24,039 nt of DNA, taken from NCBI GenBank assembly GCA_032251435.1, contig JAVVEH010000057.1:1-24039 (forward strand), given 5' to 3'. Under the pieces are notes generated by a model that saw only the letters and a list, made by a program, of their open reading frames with translations, made no database searches and had not been told where the DNA came from. This DNA comes from JAVVEH01 sp032251435 (lineage in GTDB: Bacteria; Verrucomicrobiota; Lentisphaeria; Oligosphaerales; MVZH01). Position 1 is the stretch's first letter; every line of letters begins with the position of its first letter. Below are positions 14,340 to 21,736 of the stretch, in pieces. Both the position numbers and the translations under genes were made by a program.

Positions 14340-15858
14340 CTGACGTGTCTCCAGCCACCAAACCGATCAATAATTCCGCCGCCTGCCCTTCCGCTTGCCC
14401 GACCAAACGGTCAATACGGCCTCTGAACAGGCCTTGCAAAAGAAGAATGGGAATGGCGATGACCAGGCCGGCCGCCGTGGTCACTAACGCTTCGGAAATA
14501 CCCCCCGCCAGTTGATGAGGGTTGGCTTGATTGAATGTCTTCAGCACCTCAAACGTGCGAATGATTCCGGTGACTGTTCCCAATAAACCCAGCAGCGGGG
14601 CGACCGCCGCCAAAATGGCCAAGCCGGGAAGAAATCGGCGTAAAACGGGCAGCTCGCGCAAAAACTGGCCTTGGATGGCGTCTTCCATCGCCTGCGCCCC
14701 GTGATGGCGTTCCCGAAGGCAGGCCGCCAGAATTCGAGCCGTGAAGCCCCGGCGGCTCAGAACAATCGCCTGGGCCGCGTCACCGCCGCCCTGACGGACT
14801 TCGGCCAGGACCCGTTCAGCCAGGTCAGGACAGGACGGGTTAAGCACGTAAAGCCGGAAAAGCCGCTCAATCACAAGACCCGCGGCGATAACCGCCACCA
14901 GAATCAACGGGATGATGACCCGGCCGCCCTCCTTCAAACGGGTCATGAGACTGGCTTTTTCCGTCGGCGCATAACTTCGCATCCGCCCGGAGATATCAAG
15001 CGGATAGGCTATGGTTACAGCTCTCTCGTCATCTTGGGCGGCCCGGACATATACCAAAGATTCCCATTCCCCGGAGGATGTGGCGCCGCTTTCCGCGGTT
15101 TGAATGAGCTGTTGAACGGTCGCGAGCATGCGGGATGTGATCGATGTCGGCACGGCCTCGGTCCATCGAAACCCGGCGGCGTCTTCAGGACTGGCTATTG
15201 TCAGGCCGACGCGGCCGTCTTTTTCAGTCACATAGGCGGCTGAAACATGCCCGATCGTGAGCAGGAACACAGCTTCTTTTTTCCCCGACGCGGTGCGTAA
15301 CGGCATTTTTTGAAGACGCACTTCCGCGGCGTCGGCGAGAGCTTCGCTCACCGCCCCCCAGATCTCTCCGGCGGCGCGCGCGGTCGCCGCGGGATCCGCG
15401 TTTTCCGTCAGGGTCGACACCGCGGACCGGAGTTTTTCTTCTTGCCCGGCCCTGCCTGGCAATTCCGCCAAGTGAACGAGCAGGGCCGCCCCCAGTGACT
15501 GGATGTCGCCGAGTGTCGCCGCTAGAGACCGCCGCATCCTTTCGGCATGCGTCTTTTCGGTGTTCCAATCCCGCTCCAACGCATGATTCTTATCCTGCAT
15601 TTCCCGGAGCTTGAGCTCTAATCGCAGGCGTCTGTCAGCCAACGCCTGGCGTTCCTCGAGTTTTTGGTTCAGGGTCTCCGCTTGTTCAATCCACACCGTT
15701 TGGTAGGCGACCGATTCCTTGGCCAACTGCTGGCGAAGCTGATTGACGGTCTCCACCGGATCAGGAACGGGAACTTGACTCCAACACGCCTCGGTGATGA
15801 GAAAAAAAGGGGCTAAGACACCGAGAAGAAACGACAGCGCATGGTTATTCGGAGGCAT
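14332..15858 (-). CDS. Large ExbB-like (TtpC-type) protein with periplasmic coiled-coil extension
   Basis: 508 residues. A signal peptide (1 to about 27, LLGVLAPFFLITEACWSQ) leads to a coiled coil (about 35-112, such as LNQKLEERQALADRRLRLEL). A globular periplasmic region (about 190-290) follows, with LTIGHVSAAYVTEKDGRVGL. The ExbB channel part has spans at about 313-332, 409-431 and 457-478, including PLLGLLGTVTGIIRTF and GGISEALVTTAAGLVIAIPI. This is the architecture of TtpC, needed in some Gram-negatives alongside a normal ExbB for TonB2-dependent uptake. It starts with GGGAG upstream and overlaps the preceding gene by 14 nt. Confidence 0.88.
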   Translation of the reverse strand: MPPNNHALSFLLGVLAPFFLITEACWSQVPVPDPVETVNQLRQQLAKESVAYQTVWIEQAETLNQKLEERQALADRRLRLELKLREMQDKNHALERDWNTEKTHAERMRRSLAATLGDIQSLGAALLVHLAELPGRAGQEEKLRSAVSTLTENADPAATARAAGEIWGAVSEALADAAEVRLQKMPLRTASGKKEAVFLLTIGHVSAAYVTEKDGRVGLTIASPEDAAGFRWTEAVPTSITSRMLATVQQLIQTAESGATSSGEWESLVYVRAAQDDERAVTIAYPLDISGRMRSYAPTEKASLMTRLKEGGRVIIPLILVAVIAAGLVIERLFRLYVLNPSCPDLAERVLAEVRQGGGDAAQAIVLSRRGFTARILAACLRERHHGAQAMEDAIQGQFLRELPVLRRFLPGLAILAAVAPLLGLLGTVTGIIRTFEVLKTFNQANPHQLAGGISEALVTTAAGLVIAIPILLLQGLFRGRIDRLVGQAEGQAAELLIGLVAGDTSDV

Positions 15859-16678
15859 CTGGTTCTCCCTCTTTCGCGTCCGGCCGGATGACCCAGGGAA
15901 TCCAGATTAACGTCGGGGGCTGCCGCCCCTGCAGGATGTCCAATCCCCTGATAAACGCCTGCTTCTCCCGTGGCGCCATGACCATGTCCCACGTTCCGGA
16001 CCCCGTCGGTGACATGACCCCGATCGATTCTCTATCTTCAGACACAAAAAATTCCAGCGCCAGGCCAAGCCGAATCTGATACGCGTGAAGCTGCGTCTCA
16101 TGATCATTCAATGACACAGGCGCGTTGGTCAATTCCGTGGACGACATCCGGGACAGACGGCGCCTCAACAAGTCGGTCAACTCCCTGACGGCTTTGTCGT
16201 GTTCGTCAAAGTCCGTGTCCGCCGGAGCGCCGGGGCCGGGCGCCGTTTGGTGATGATCCTCCCGGGCCGGGACGGGAGTCCGCGGCGGGCGGGAAGCGAT
16301 TCCCGGTCGGGCTGCCATGGCGGCTGCCGCCAGTAAGTCACTCGTTGTCCGAACCCCGTCGGCCTGTCGCCGCCAGTCCGTTATCCGTCCGGCTGTTTCT
16401 TCCTGTTTCCGTTGTTCTTCCGCGATCAGTTTTTCCAGTCGGGAACAGTCCGACTCAATCTTGATCATGTCGGTTTCCAGTTGCTTGATTTGGGTGTCAT
16501 GCGTCCGCGTCATCACAACGGTCTGTTGGCGGATATCCTCAATCTGCCGGGCGATGAGTTGCCGCTCAACAGCCCGCGGATCCGCCGGGAGGTCTTGAGC
16601 GGGGGTCATGACACCGATGAGGCAAACAGCCATAATCCATGGTGTCGAACGTGGTGACGTGATGTGGAATAAAGTCAA
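15845..16678 (-). CDS. DUF3450-like (TtpB-type) periplasmic protein
   Basis: 277 residues and first gene of the TonB operon. The start is TTG at 16678, with a strong GGAGGA four bases upstream. A signal peptide ends near residue 28 (WIMAVCLIGVMTPAQ), a coiled coil covers about 35-110 (KIESDCSRLEKLIAEEQRKQ), and a Pro-rich linker (about 125-155) separates it from a C-terminal domain (165-255) with LRLGLALEFF-type and GVMSPTGSGTWDMV elements. Length, layout and position directly before a large ExbB match the DUF3450 proteins of these operons, though sequence recognition is weaker than for its neighbours. It presumably docks on the coiled coil of the large ExbB. It is divergent from the receptor gene. 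Confidence 0.75.
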   Translation of the reverse strand: MTLFHITSPRSTPWIMAVCLIGVMTPAQDLPADPRAVERQLIARQIEDIRQQTVVMTRTHDTQIKQLETDMIKIESDCSRLEKLIAEEQRKQEETAGRITDWRRQADGVRTTSDLLAAAAMAARPGIASRPPRTPVPAREDHHQTAPGPGAPADTDFDEHDKAVRELTDLLRRRLSRMSSTELTNAPVSLNDHETQLHAYQIRLGLALEFFVSEDRESIGVMSPTGSGTWDMVMAPREKQAFIRGLDILQGRQPPTLIWIPWVIRPDAKEGEPDASE

Positions 16679-16727
16679 ATGTTCCTCCGCTCACAGGCGT
16701 GTCGGGGTGTCGGGGCGAGTGTGAATC

Positions 16728-16755
16728 AATATGTGTCTCAATCGGTTTCAGTCAA
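16728..16755 (-). promoter_or_regulatory. Candidate promoter of the TonB operon
   Basis: On the minus strand, TTGACT (16755-16750, 5 of 6 consensus), a 16-bp spacer and CATATT (16733-16728, 4 of 6). This would give a leader of about 45 nt ending in GGAGGA before the TTG start at 16678. Confidence 0.5.
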
Positions 16756-16788
16756 GTCTGTATGATTACAAAATGACAGCAATTTACG

Positions 16789-16808
16789 TGCCATCCCGCG
16801 GGATGGCA
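16789..16808. promoter_or_regulatory. Perfect 20-bp palindrome
   Basis: TGCCATCCCGCGGGATGGCA is its own reverse complement over all 20 bases, with no loop. It lies about 35 bp upstream of the -35 candidate of the TonB operon and 345 bp upstream of the receptor start. It could be a dimeric repressor site or part of a dispersed palindromic element; there is no T-run as in a terminator. Confidence 0.6.
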
Positions 16809-16960
16809 AGATCAACCTTGTCCCGAACGTTGACGCTTCGCTGCCGATCCAGTTGGTCGGCCTCTCGTGCCTCAGCCGCTGAGTTTGCCGGTGGCTGATG
16901 AAAAATTGTGCAATCGGGCATAAATATTGGGCGCTCGGTCTCCATTCCATGGGTGTCCGC

Positions 16961-16971
16961 CTGTCAGACAG
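16961..16971. promoter_or_regulatory. Palindrome CTGTCAGACAG upstream of the receptor gene
   Basis: An 11-bp palindrome with a central A. Its core TGTCAGACA is identical to 20464-20472, just upstream of the DsbD-N lipoprotein gene. The half site CTGTCA repeats at 16973-16978. It may be a shared operator; no regulator is identified. Confidence 0.4.
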
Positions 16972-17042
16972 CCTGTCATTTTTAGTGTATCCATCTTTTA
17001 ATCAATGCGTTAAAGCTTTTTTTCGCCGCTTGGTTTGGCGAT

Positions 17043-17098
17043 TGCTAAAATTGAGCGCGCCCGGCATGTTGAAAACAAACCGCCGTGGTGAACATATT
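17043..17098 (+). promoter_or_regulatory. Candidate promoters of the receptor gene
   Basis: Two overlapping options. One is an extended -10, TGC-TAAAAT, at 17043-17051 without a good -35. The other is TTGAAA (17069-17074), an 18-bp spacer and CATATT (17093-17098), which would start transcription about 45 bp before the coding start. Confidence 0.4.
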
Positions 17099-17152
17099 GG
17101 CTGTGGCGCGCGCGTCCAGCGGTAAAAAAATTAAACAGAAAGGAACACCTCA

Positions 17153-19255
17153 TTGAAACTCTTCTCCGCTTTAATTCTTCTCTTATGTTCGGGGGCTCTC
17201 ATCGCTTCAGGGGCCGAACCGGGACCCGCCCCGGTGGTTCTCTCGGACACGGTGGTTGTCGCCACCGGGTACACGAGCGAGCGGATGGCCATTCCTTACA
17301 CGGTGCATCGGCTTGACGAGGATCACATGCGCCTTCGTCTGCAGGCCCCGATTCTTATGGAATCCCTGGACAGCGCGCCGGGTGTCATGCTGCAAAAAAC
17401 CGGTAATGGCATGACCTCACCCTTTCTCAGGGGGTTCACATCCCAGAGGACAGTGCTCATCGCCGATGGTATTCGCTTGAATAACTCGTTCCTTCGGGAA
17501 GGGCCTAACCAATATTGGAACCAGGTCGACCCCTTTTTTTTCACGGGCCTGGAAGTGATGATGGGCCCCGCCTCGGTCCTTTATGGCAGTGACGCGGTCG
17601 GAGGCGTTGTTTACGCCACCAGCACACCGCTGACCCGCGGCGCCGCCGGTCAGGGGCTACAGTGGCATGAAGGCAGTGTCCTCGGGCGCTATTCAACGGC
17701 GGAACACTCGTTTTCTGAGCACATGGAAGCCGAAGGGGCTTTGAATGATCAGTGGTCATTGCGGCTGGGCGTGACCCGGCAGGATTTTGGCACGCTGAGA
17801 ACCGGAGACACCACGGACAATCCGAATACCGGGTATGAACAGTGGGGGAGCAATCTCCGCTTAAAATATTGGCTGAATGATGACGCGGGCATTGTTTTCG
17901 GTGTGGACTACTTTGATCAGGATAACGTTGACCGGGTGCATCGGACAATCTATCATCAGGATTTTCACGGCACCTTGTCAAAAGGAAGCGCCTCAGACCA
18001 GCATCGGATTTATGACCATGACCGCCTGAACGCCTTCACACGCTATGAACTTCGCGACGGTGACGGGTTTTTTGAGGAGGTGGACGCGCAACTCTTTTAT
18101 TCCCGGTTCGAGGAATATTATGTCCGCTATCGTGATCCGAAATCCGATCAATACCGGCGGACGGATATTGACACAGCCGGCTTCCGCTTACGCCTTCAAA
18201 CACCCTCGCCGTTCGGCACGTGGAATTATGGCGCCGAGATCCAGCACGACTGGGTCGACGCGACGGGATATAATGTCGCCGGTGGTGTCCGGACAGACAC
18301 CATTCAAGGGCTGGTCGCTGATGACTCCACCTATTTGACCATTGGCGCGTTTATCCAAAATGAAGCCAAACTGGCTGATGTCCTGAGCATGACCACTGGC
18401 TTGCGCTATGATTACGCGAGGATGGACGCGGGAACGGTCAACGTTGACGGTGTCGCTGGAAGCATGAAGGGCGAATGGCAATCCGTGACCGCCAGTTTGC
18501 GGTTTTTGGGGCGGGTGCTCGAAGACAACGTGTTAAATGTGTTCATCGGAGCGTCCCAGGGGTTCCGCGCCCCGAATCTTTCCGACGCCACCCGGGAGGA
18601 TGATTTTGGCGGGGGCGATGAAAGACCGACAGCGGAGCTGGACGCGGAACGGTTTCTGACTCTGGAGGCGGGCTTCAAGCATCAAGGCGAAAAAACGCGC
18701 CTTGAACTCACCGCCTATCACACCTTTATTGAAGATAGAATCGGTCGCCTGAAGGGTCCGGATGGCGACGGCACAAAGAAAAACCTGGACAATGGGTACA
18801 TTCAGGGACTTGAATGCTCAGCTGAATACTGGCTGCTTGACACGGTTGGCCTGTTCGGCCTGGCCGCTTGGCAGTATGGCGGCGAAGACACGTATAACGA
18901 TCGGACCACGACACTCGGAACCGGGGATTATCCGATGTCCCGCGCGCATCCCTTGACCGGAGAAGCCGGTATCCGCTGGCGCAGTCCGGACCGCCGCTTC
19001 TGGGCGGAATGCGCGGTCCAGATGGCCGACAAACAGGATCGCTACGCGTTGGCCGAGGAAGGCGACAACCGATTCCCGCCAGGCGGCACTCCCGGCTACG
19101 CGGCGGTTCACCTGCGGGGAGGAGCCAGGATCACCGATGACACGGATCTGGCTGTCGCCCTGGAGAACCTGCTCGATAAAGAGTATCGTGTTCACGGATC
19201 CGGTGTGAATGAGCCTGGACGGAATCTGATTGTCACCCTCCGCCATCGGTTTTAA
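17153..19255 (+). CDS. TonB-dependent outer-membrane receptor
   Basis: 700 residues: a signal peptide (1 to about 21, LFSALILLLCSGALIASGA), an N-terminal TonB-box-like strand (LSDTVVVATGY), the plug domain (about 45-155) and a 22-strand type barrel to the terminal Phe. Plug motifs are LDSAPGVMLQKTGNGMTSPF, LRGFTSQRTVLIADGIRLN and GPASVLYGSDAVGGVVYATS. The barrel end AVALENLLDKEYRVHGSGVN is typical of the family. The pattern is closest to the haem, cobalamin or metal-chelate receptors, but the ligand cannot be fixed from sequence alone. The start is TTG at 17153 with AAAGGA upstream. It is divergent from the dedicated TonB operon that presumably energises it, and convergent with the redoxin gene, 18 bp apart. 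Confidence 0.94.
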   Translation: MKLFSALILLLCSGALIASGAEPGPAPVVLSDTVVVATGYTSERMAIPYTVHRLDEDHMRLRLQAPILMESLDSAPGVMLQKTGNGMTSPFLRGFTSQRTVLIADGIRLNNSFLREGPNQYWNQVDPFFFTGLEVMMGPASVLYGSDAVGGVVYATSTPLTRGAAGQGLQWHEGSVLGRYSTAEHSFSEHMEAEGALNDQWSLRLGVTRQDFGTLRTGDTTDNPNTGYEQWGSNLRLKYWLNDDAGIVFGVDYFDQDNVDRVHRTIYHQDFHGTLSKGSASDQHRIYDHDRLNAFTRYELRDGDGFFEEVDAQLFYSRFEEYYVRYRDPKSDQYRRTDIDTAGFRLRLQTPSPFGTWNYGAEIQHDWVDATGYNVAGGVRTDTIQGLVADDSTYLTIGAFIQNEAKLADVLSMTTGLRYDYARMDAGTVNVDGVAGSMKGEWQSVTASLRFLGRVLEDNVLNVFIGASQGFRAPNLSDATREDDFGGGDERPTAELDAERFLTLEAGFKHQGEKTRLELTAYHTFIEDRIGRLKGPDGDGTKKNLDNGYIQGLECSAEYWLLDTVGLFGLAAWQYGGEDTYNDRTTTLGTGDYPMSRAHPLTGEAGIRWRSPDRRFWAECAVQMADKQDRYALAEEGDNRFPPGGTPGYAAVHLRGGARITDDTDLAVALENLLDKEYRVHGSGVNEPGRNLIVTLRHRF

Positions 19256-19273
19256 AGCCGTTTCGTCTGATCC

Positions 19274-19870
19274 TCAATATTTTACTGAACACCCGTAGGG
19301 CTGTGTTTCTTTCTCAGCGACAGGTTTGCCCGCGAGAAGGGCGTCCAGCGCCGCGGCGACATAGTTCTTGGCGCCTTTGATTGTCTTCGGATCCCAGGAC
19401 CGCTGATCATCAATGGCGCCTTGGTAAGCGATGGTTCCCGCGGTGTCGATGACAAACAGGTGCGGGGTGGTTTTCGCCCCGTACAGTTTGCCGGTTTTGC
19501 CGTCAGCGTCCACGAGAATCGCAGTGCCCAGCGCCTGGGCTTCTTGACTTCGTTTCAGCCACTCTTCGGTCGTGAAATGGCCCTGTTTCCCCGGCGCCGA
19601 CGAGCAAATAGACAACCAGATCACGCCTTGATCCGTGTATTTTTTCTGGAGAGCCTGCATGTTGCCGGCTCCATAATGTTTCTTCACAAACGGACAATCG
19701 TAGTTGGTCCATTCCAAGACAACGGTTTTACCCTTGAAGTCCGAGAGTGAATGCTCTGTTCCGTTAATATCCGTGAGTGTGAAATCCGGAGCGGGTTTGC
19801 CGGTCTCAACAGCGGCGGAAACCATTAATGAGAGGGCGCAGACGCCAGCCAAAAGCAGAGACTGTTTCAT
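19274..19870 (-). CDS. Exported redoxin (AhpC/TSA, thioredoxin-like fold)
   Basis: 198 residues from the ATG at 19870 (AGGA nine bases upstream); the longer open frame to 19903 lacks sense as a signal sequence. A signal peptide (MKQSLLLAGVCALSLMVSAA) directs it to the periplasm. Redoxin motifs follow: GKPAPDFTLTDINGTEHSL (24-42), GKTVVLEWTNYDCPFVKKHY (47-66) with the reactive Cys59, and KTTPHLFVIDTAGTIAYQGA (133-152) with the cis-Pro loop TTP. There is no CXXC. Other Cys are C89 and C193, the latter in a C-terminal PYGCSVKY that I recall as typical of this subfamily. It lies 72 bp after a DsbD-N-like lipoprotein on the same strand, suggesting a joint role in periplasmic thiol or peroxide chemistry. 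Confidence 0.88.
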   Translation of the reverse strand: MKQSLLLAGVCALSLMVSAAVETGKPAPDFTLTDINGTEHSLSDFKGKTVVLEWTNYDCPFVKKHYGAGNMQALQKKYTDQGVIWLSICSSAPGKQGHFTTEEWLKRSQEAQALGTAILVDADGKTGKLYGAKTTPHLFVIDTAGTIAYQGAIDDQRSWDPKTIKGAKNYVAAALDALLAGKPVAEKETQPYGCSVKY

Positions 19871-19904
19871 GATGTGTAATCCTTTTTCGGGTTGCCGGCT
19901 CACC

Positions 19905-19928
19905 GCGGCGGCTGGTAAAACACGCCGC
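19905..19928 (-). terminator. GC hairpin between the lipoprotein and redoxin genes
   Basis: GCGGCG (19905-19910) pairs with CGCCGC (19923-19928) across a 12-nt loop. It lies in the 72-bp gap and has no following T-run on the minus strand. It could attenuate or stabilise the message rather than terminate it. Confidence 0.3.
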
Positions 19929-19942
19929 CGGCCATGAAGCCG

Positions 19943-20449
19943 TTAGTGTATGTTAAAACCAGCCCGCAAATCAGCGGACTGAGGTAGGCAGATCTCATTG
20001 CAAATCAGGTATTGAATGCTGAGCTGTATCTCGGCGGCGGATCCGCTGACGGCCTTGTCGGACACCCGCAGGCGAAACCCCACGGAGAGTTCTTCTTCGT
20101 AACCGAATGTCACGCCCGACTCGTCTTCAAATCGTTCGGCTTCGGGTAACGGTGACAGATCCGCGGACCAGTCGTCCGGCAGAGAAAACGTGATGATCGG
20201 CGCCATGCCCGAATCACCGGGCGGATCGGAATAGGTGTGCCAGCCTTCAGCCAGTGAAATGATGAAACGTCCTGTCACGCTCGCGCCCGGCGCCACATCC
20301 GTCTCGTCAATCACTAACCGGGCGCTGGAAAGCGGTTCCTGTTGAGAACCGTCCGCCGGGCCGGGCGCCCCGTCACCCTTGTCTGAACAAGCGCTCAGAG
20401 ACACCATCGCGAAACCAAAACCGAAAAGATGTTTAAACTTGATCATCAT
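19943..20449 (-). CDS. Lipoprotein with DsbD N-terminal-like domain
   Basis: From the ATG pair at 20449/20446 (AAAGGTGA just upstream) the product has 168 residues: a signal peptide with lipobox LSAC (KHLFGFGFAMVSLSAC), a short Gly/Pro-rich linker, then one domain. The domain matches DsbD-N in its key parts: GWHTYSDPPGDSGMAPIITF, LPDDW, FGYEEELSVGFRLRV and IQYLICNEICLPQSADLRAG, whose C-x3-C pair sits where DsbD-N has its active cysteines. In DsbD this domain passes electrons to periplasmic partners; here it stands alone without the membrane and thioredoxin parts. Another start at 20536 has a good GGAGAAGG site but would bury the signal peptide inside the protein. The redoxin follows downstream. 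Confidence 0.82.
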   Translation of the reverse strand: MMIKFKHLFGFGFAMVSLSACSDKGDGAPGPADGSQQEPLSSARLVIDETDVAPGASVTGRFIISLAEGWHTYSDPPGDSGMAPIITFSLPDDWSADLSPLPEAERFEDESGVTFGYEEELSVGFRLRVSDKAVSGSAAEIQLSIQYLICNEICLPQSADLRAGFNIH

Positions 20450-20461
20450 AGTCACCTTTTT

Positions 20462-20474
20462 CGTGTCAGACACG
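20462..20474. promoter_or_regulatory. Palindrome CGTGTCAGACACG just before the lipoprotein gene
   Basis: A perfect 13-bp palindrome around a central A, 12 bp upstream of the first ATG. Its core TGTCAGACA is shared with 16962-16970 upstream of the receptor. Its position would let a bound protein block transcription or the leader RNA fold. Confidence 0.45.
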
Positions 20475-20551
20475 CCGACGGCCGACTTAGTTGCAGGGTG
20501 GGATGACGATATCGCGGAAGACAAACTGAACCCCATGTGATTGCCTTCTCC

Positions 20552-20570
20552 GGCGGAAAAACACTCCGCC
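20552..20570 (-). promoter_or_regulatory. Leader hairpin GGCGGA/TCCGCC
   Basis: On the minus strand, GGCGGA-GTGTTTT-TCCGCC, extendable by two pairs including a wobble, immediately before GGAGAAGG and an alternative ATG (20536). It may be a leader structure or a small terminator-like element. Confidence 0.35.
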
Positions 20571-20793
20571 AGAAAGCGGAAATCGCCCCTCCAGTACAAC
20601 TGTGCTGAGCGGGCGAAAAAGCGGACTCCTCAGACAGCTTCCGCATGCCCTGTTTTTTTGTCCTATCGTGCTTGCGCTGACCCGCTTGGGCATCTAACTT
20701 AAGCAGTCGTGGCGATTGGGTGCCTGTTGAGTATGTATACGCCAGGAGAATCCGCGGGGCGGGGATGGCTTGAGATAGACCCCTGCCTTCTAT

Positions 20794-21252
20794 CTAGATA
20801 TGCTCCCGGATACGATCAAAAAAGTAAATCTCTTGCAAATGCACCTGTCCCGCCGTAGCCTCTTCGTGGGTCGAACAGGCATGGTAGTGTCCGTCCCCCG
20901 CGAAAATCGCGAAATTATCCAGTTCCGAATGCTCGGCGAACGGATCGTCCCCGATGCCGGCGCACTGCCTGACCAAGTCGGCGTTGACATCTCTGAGAAA
21001 GGCGAGACGGCGGGGACTTTTCAGAGCGTCGAAGAACTGGCTGACTTTAATAGGCTTGCCCACCACCAGATCAGCCTGCTGCACCCAGTCGCGCCCGCTC
21101 GCCACATTCGCCACCGCCCGCCCCACGCCGGAATACAGATGTTCAAGGTCGGAGATGGCGGCGCAGATTCTGGTGTTGGTTGAAGAGAAAAAAGCATTTT
21201 CAACCGGAGCGAAAAACCTGTCTTTAACGGTAAATTCAATGTGTTTTTTCAT
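20794..21252 (-). pseudogene. N-terminal fragment of a DDE-type (IS4-like) transposase
   Basis: A 152-codon frame starting at ATG 21252. Residues up to about 133 read as the N-terminus of an insertion-sequence transposase: KPIKVSQFFDALKSPRRLAF, ADLVRQCAGIGDDPF, and FAIFAGDGHYHACSTHEE holding the first catalytic-type Asp. After GQVH the sequence changes character and stops at 20794. The rest of the roughly 400-residue enzyme, with the remaining catalytic residues, is missing, so it cannot be active. Family assignment is from memory of similar proteins and is moderate. Confidence 0.55.
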
Positions 21253-21413
21253 GCCTGAAAGATAGCGCAGAAGAACAACATTTCAAGCTGTAAAGACCTT
21301 ACAGTAAAGGAGATAAAATTTATGACCAGGCCCCTCTCCACCCTTCCAAAATCAACCGGGAAGGCCCCCGCCGCCCTGTGTGACGCAAAACAAAGAAGCG
21401 TGAAACCCCCCCG

Positions 21414-21507
21414 TACCAGCTAAAAGATGAAGGCTCTCACGGGCCGCCAGAGGGCGTGTCATTAGTCATTGACAGAGTCAAAAAATCAACAGAATCCAAC
21501 ACCGTTC
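21414..21507. repeat. Tandem repeat, unit 1
   Basis: Begins TACCAGCTAAAA and ends CCAACACCGTTC. It is followed after 3 bp by a second copy of the same 94-bp length; by my count 81 of 94 positions match (86%), with no gaps. The period is 97 bp. Confidence 0.85.
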
Positions 21508-21510
21508 TTT

Positions 21511-21604
21511 TACCAGCTAAAAAATCAAGGCTTCCACAGCTCGCCACAGGGCGCGTCATTAGCCATTGGCAGAGTCAAAAAATCAAAAGAACCCAACACC
21601 GTTC
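21511..21604. repeat. Tandem repeat, unit 2
   Basis: The second copy of the 94-bp unit. Its last 18 bases (21587-21604) recur exactly at 9712-9729, showing that the unit or its end is dispersed in this genome. It is followed after 4 bp by the other dispersed repeat at 21609-21638. Confidence 0.85.
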
Positions 21605-21608
21605 GGAG

Positions 21609-21638
21609 ATCTATAAATAACCTGTCCCTTTATTTCGC
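21609..21638. repeat. 30-bp dispersed repeat, copy 1
   Basis: Matches 23180-23209 at 29 of 30 positions. On the minus strand it begins GCGAAATAAAGGGACAGG. It starts exactly where the helicase fragment loses its family sequence and supplies that ORF's last eight codons and stop. Confidence 0.85.
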
Positions 21639-21733
21639 TGTAGATCAAAAGCAGTCGTCTTGACCGCTTTCTGCTCGTCCTTGGTCAGCTTTGTCAAGCT
21701 GTCTGTAAATGTGTCGGATATTCGGAATTGCAT
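21611..21733 (-). pseudogene. N-terminal fragment of a UvrD-type helicase with RelE-like N-terminus
   Basis: A 40-codon ORF whose ATG lies 3 bp after the rhuM stop. Its first 32 residues (MQFRISDTFTDSLTKLTKDE, then QKAVKTTAFDLQ) match what I recall as the start of helicase proteins that carry a RelE-like N-terminal domain before a UvrD/Rep helicase. The match ends abruptly and the remaining residues, RNKGTGYL, are encoded by the 30-bp dispersed repeat. The rest of the helicase is absent. The gene was therefore probably cut by insertion or recombination at the repeat. Its closeness to rhuM suggests they once formed an operon. Confidence 0.65.
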
Positions 21734-21736
21734 GAT

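Larger units (their letters stand above)
16679..17152. other. 474-bp divergent control region between the TonB operon and its receptor
   Basis: No convincing gene. It holds a promoter candidate for the TonB operon (16728-16755), a 20-bp perfect palindrome (16789-16808), the CTGTCAGACAG motif (16961-16971) and promoter candidates for the receptor (17043-17098). The receptor's leader ends in AAAGGA. A repeated GTGTCGGGG at about 16699-16715 lies in the operon's 5' untranslated region. Confidence 0.6.
20450..20793. other. Upstream region of the lipoprotein gene with palindromes
   Basis: About 340 bp without a supported gene. It contains the palindrome at 20462-20474, a hairpin at 20552-20570, a seven-T run (20653-20659) and a short inverted repeat AGATAG/CTATCT (20773-20795) overlapping the end of the transposase fragment. 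No clear -35/-10 pair for the lipoprotein gene is seen. Confidence 0.5.
21253..21610. other. Non-coding interval with a tandem duplication
   Basis: The region upstream of the transposase fragment. It is dominated by two copies of a 94-bp repeat (21414-21507 and 21511-21604) and has no gene. The part at 21253-21413 is GC-mixed, with a C7 run near 21406, and otherwise featureless. Confidence 0.5.

Noticed and set aside
16784..16921. 45-codon minus-strand ORF starting MPDCTIFHQPPANS in the TonB control region
   Set aside because: No ribosome site; its last codons coincide with the 20-bp palindrome and the region is better explained as control DNA. It remains possible but unsupported.
16679..17152. 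Cobalamin or other riboswitch before the receptor
   Set aside because: I looked for a conserved B12-box-like or other riboswitch core and saw none.
21414..21604. Tandem repeats as integron attC sites or a CRISPR
   Set aside because: No GTTRRRY-type core or cassette ORFs lie between the copies, and there are only two near-adjacent units.
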